Assembly: GCA_001464625.1 (NCBI GenBank)
Contig: LNFJ01000083.1
Location: forward strand, 1-41,667
Length of the DNA: 41,667 nt
Direction: 5' to 3'
Source of the DNA: Bacteroidia bacterium Ga0077558
Lineage (GTDB): Bacteria; Bacteroidota; Bacteroidia; Chitinophagales; Chitinophagaceae
The notes under the pieces are model-generated. The model saw nothing but the letters and a program-made list of their open reading frames with translations. It was not told where the DNA came from and did not search any database. A program made the position numbers and the translations under genes. Shown here piece after piece: positions 41,237 through 41,667 of this stretch. Positions within the stretch are counted from its first letter, which is position 1. Every line of letters begins with the position of its first letter.

Positions 41237-41667
41237 ATGCAGAACGCTTTACAAATAGTTTACCTGATCCCCCTTTTGCCATTAATAGGATTTCTTATCA
41301 ATGGTTTGGGAAGAAAGCATTTGTCCAAATCAGTTATTGGAGTAATTGGTAGTGGGGTGGTGCTGGCATCATTTGCCATTAGCATTTGGGTGTTTTTACA
41401 AGTGAAGGGCGGCAACACACATGAAGCTCATTATTTTGATTTCATCTCAGTTGGGGATTTAAAAATTCCATTTGCGTTTAAGATTGATCAGCTTTCTTCC
41501 TTATTTCTATTGATAATAACGGGAGTTGGTTTTCTCATTCATGTTTACTCTACCTCTTACATGCATGAGGAAAAGACAGAACACTTTGGAAGATATTTCG
41601 CTTACCTCAATCTCTTCATCTTTTCCATGTTGTTGCTTGTGATGGGAGCAAACTTCGTTATCATGTT
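41237..41667 (+). CDS. nuoL: NADH-quinone oxidoreductase subunit L, N-terminal part
   Basis: The first 143 codons; the gene runs off the right edge. Start ATG 41237, 19 bases after the nuoK stop. The sequence has the first membrane helix (LIPLLPLIGFLING), the second around 37-55, then FKIDQLSSLFLLIITGVGFLIHVYSTSYM and a helix with LNLFIFSMLLLVMG, the usual NuoL beginning. It is one of the antiporter-like proton-pumping subunits. nuoM and nuoN are expected beyond the window. Confidence 0.95.
   Translation, partial: MQNALQIVYLIPLLPLIGFLINGLGRKHLSKSVIGVIGSGVVLASFAISIWVFLQVKGGNTHEAHYFDFISVGDLKIPFAFKIDQLSSLFLLIITGVGFLIHVYSTSYMHEEKTEHFGRYFAYLNLFIFSMLLLVMGANFVIM

Noticed and set aside
1..41667. CRISPR array, transposase, toxin-antitoxin or restriction genes
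   Set aside because: No regularly spaced repeats and no matching protein families were found on either strand.

Overview
The window is a chromosomal segment of a Bacteroidota bacterium, most likely a member of the Chitinophagaceae or a close relative. This rests on SusC/SusD outer-membrane genes, Bacteroidota-type promoters (TTG about 20 nt before TAnnTTTG), weak or absent Shine-Dalgarno sites, an AT-rich composition, a short NuoG, and families typical of the phylum (DUF2490, the M949_RS01915 family, PstS-like plus TPR pairs). The genus is an inference. There is no phage, transposase, integrase, CRISPR array or rRNA in the window.

Layout: 1-192 is the 3' end of an LptF/LptG-type permease gene. 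A lipoprotein gene follows, then a CDF metal transporter, an OsmC protein and an Rrf2-family regulator (276-2843). Positions 2885-10621 form a sulfur-assimilation block: 1-Cys peroxiredoxin, cysH, cysD, cysN, a TauE/SafE permease, a 22-codon ORF ending in a Cys-Cys-Cys tract, a TonB-dependent receptor, and a tRNA-Cys behind a strong terminator. Positions 10652-15096 hold a stand-alone receptor-type regulatory domain, a DUF2490 protein, an aldo/keto reductase without the usual catalytic His, an AGMO-like sterol-desaturase-family enzyme and a MetZ-like sulfhydrylase. Positions 15172-20837 carry two pseudouridine synthases, a Spy/CpxP-like protein, rlmN, a thiolase and a small secreted protein. 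Positions 21046-26201 are a SusC/SusD/lipoprotein operon. Positions 26254-28120 (minus strand) are hisS and a low-molecular-weight phosphatase. Positions 28383-31370 are a small membrane protein, a PstS-like lipoprotein and a TPR protein. From 31611 to the window end runs a complex I operon, nuoABCDEFGHIJKL (nuoL cut by the edge), interrupted by three small non-nuo genes.

The most interesting system is the apparent sulfur regulon. Five copies of an inverted repeat, AGTCTA-N9-TAGACT, lie only at the starts of peroxiredoxin-cysH (two copies), cysD (one, perfect) and the TonB receptor (two). At two promoters the operator overlaps the -33 box in exactly the same register. An Rrf2 regulator with four clustered cysteines lies next to the first site and is the obvious candidate binder. 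The TonB receptor transcript also begins with a short ORF whose last codons are Cys-Cys-Cys-Leu-stop, which looks like a cysteine-sensing leader peptide. Together these suggest two layers of control by cysteine or sulfur: repression at the promoter, and translation-dependent control in the leader. These roles are inferred from sequence alone.

The complex I operon is also notable. Its intergenic gaps are filled with short inverted or tandem repeats. It carries two similar small two-helix membrane proteins and a secreted NTF2-like protein. The first helix of NuoJ is encoded upstream of any ATG, GTG or TTG codon.
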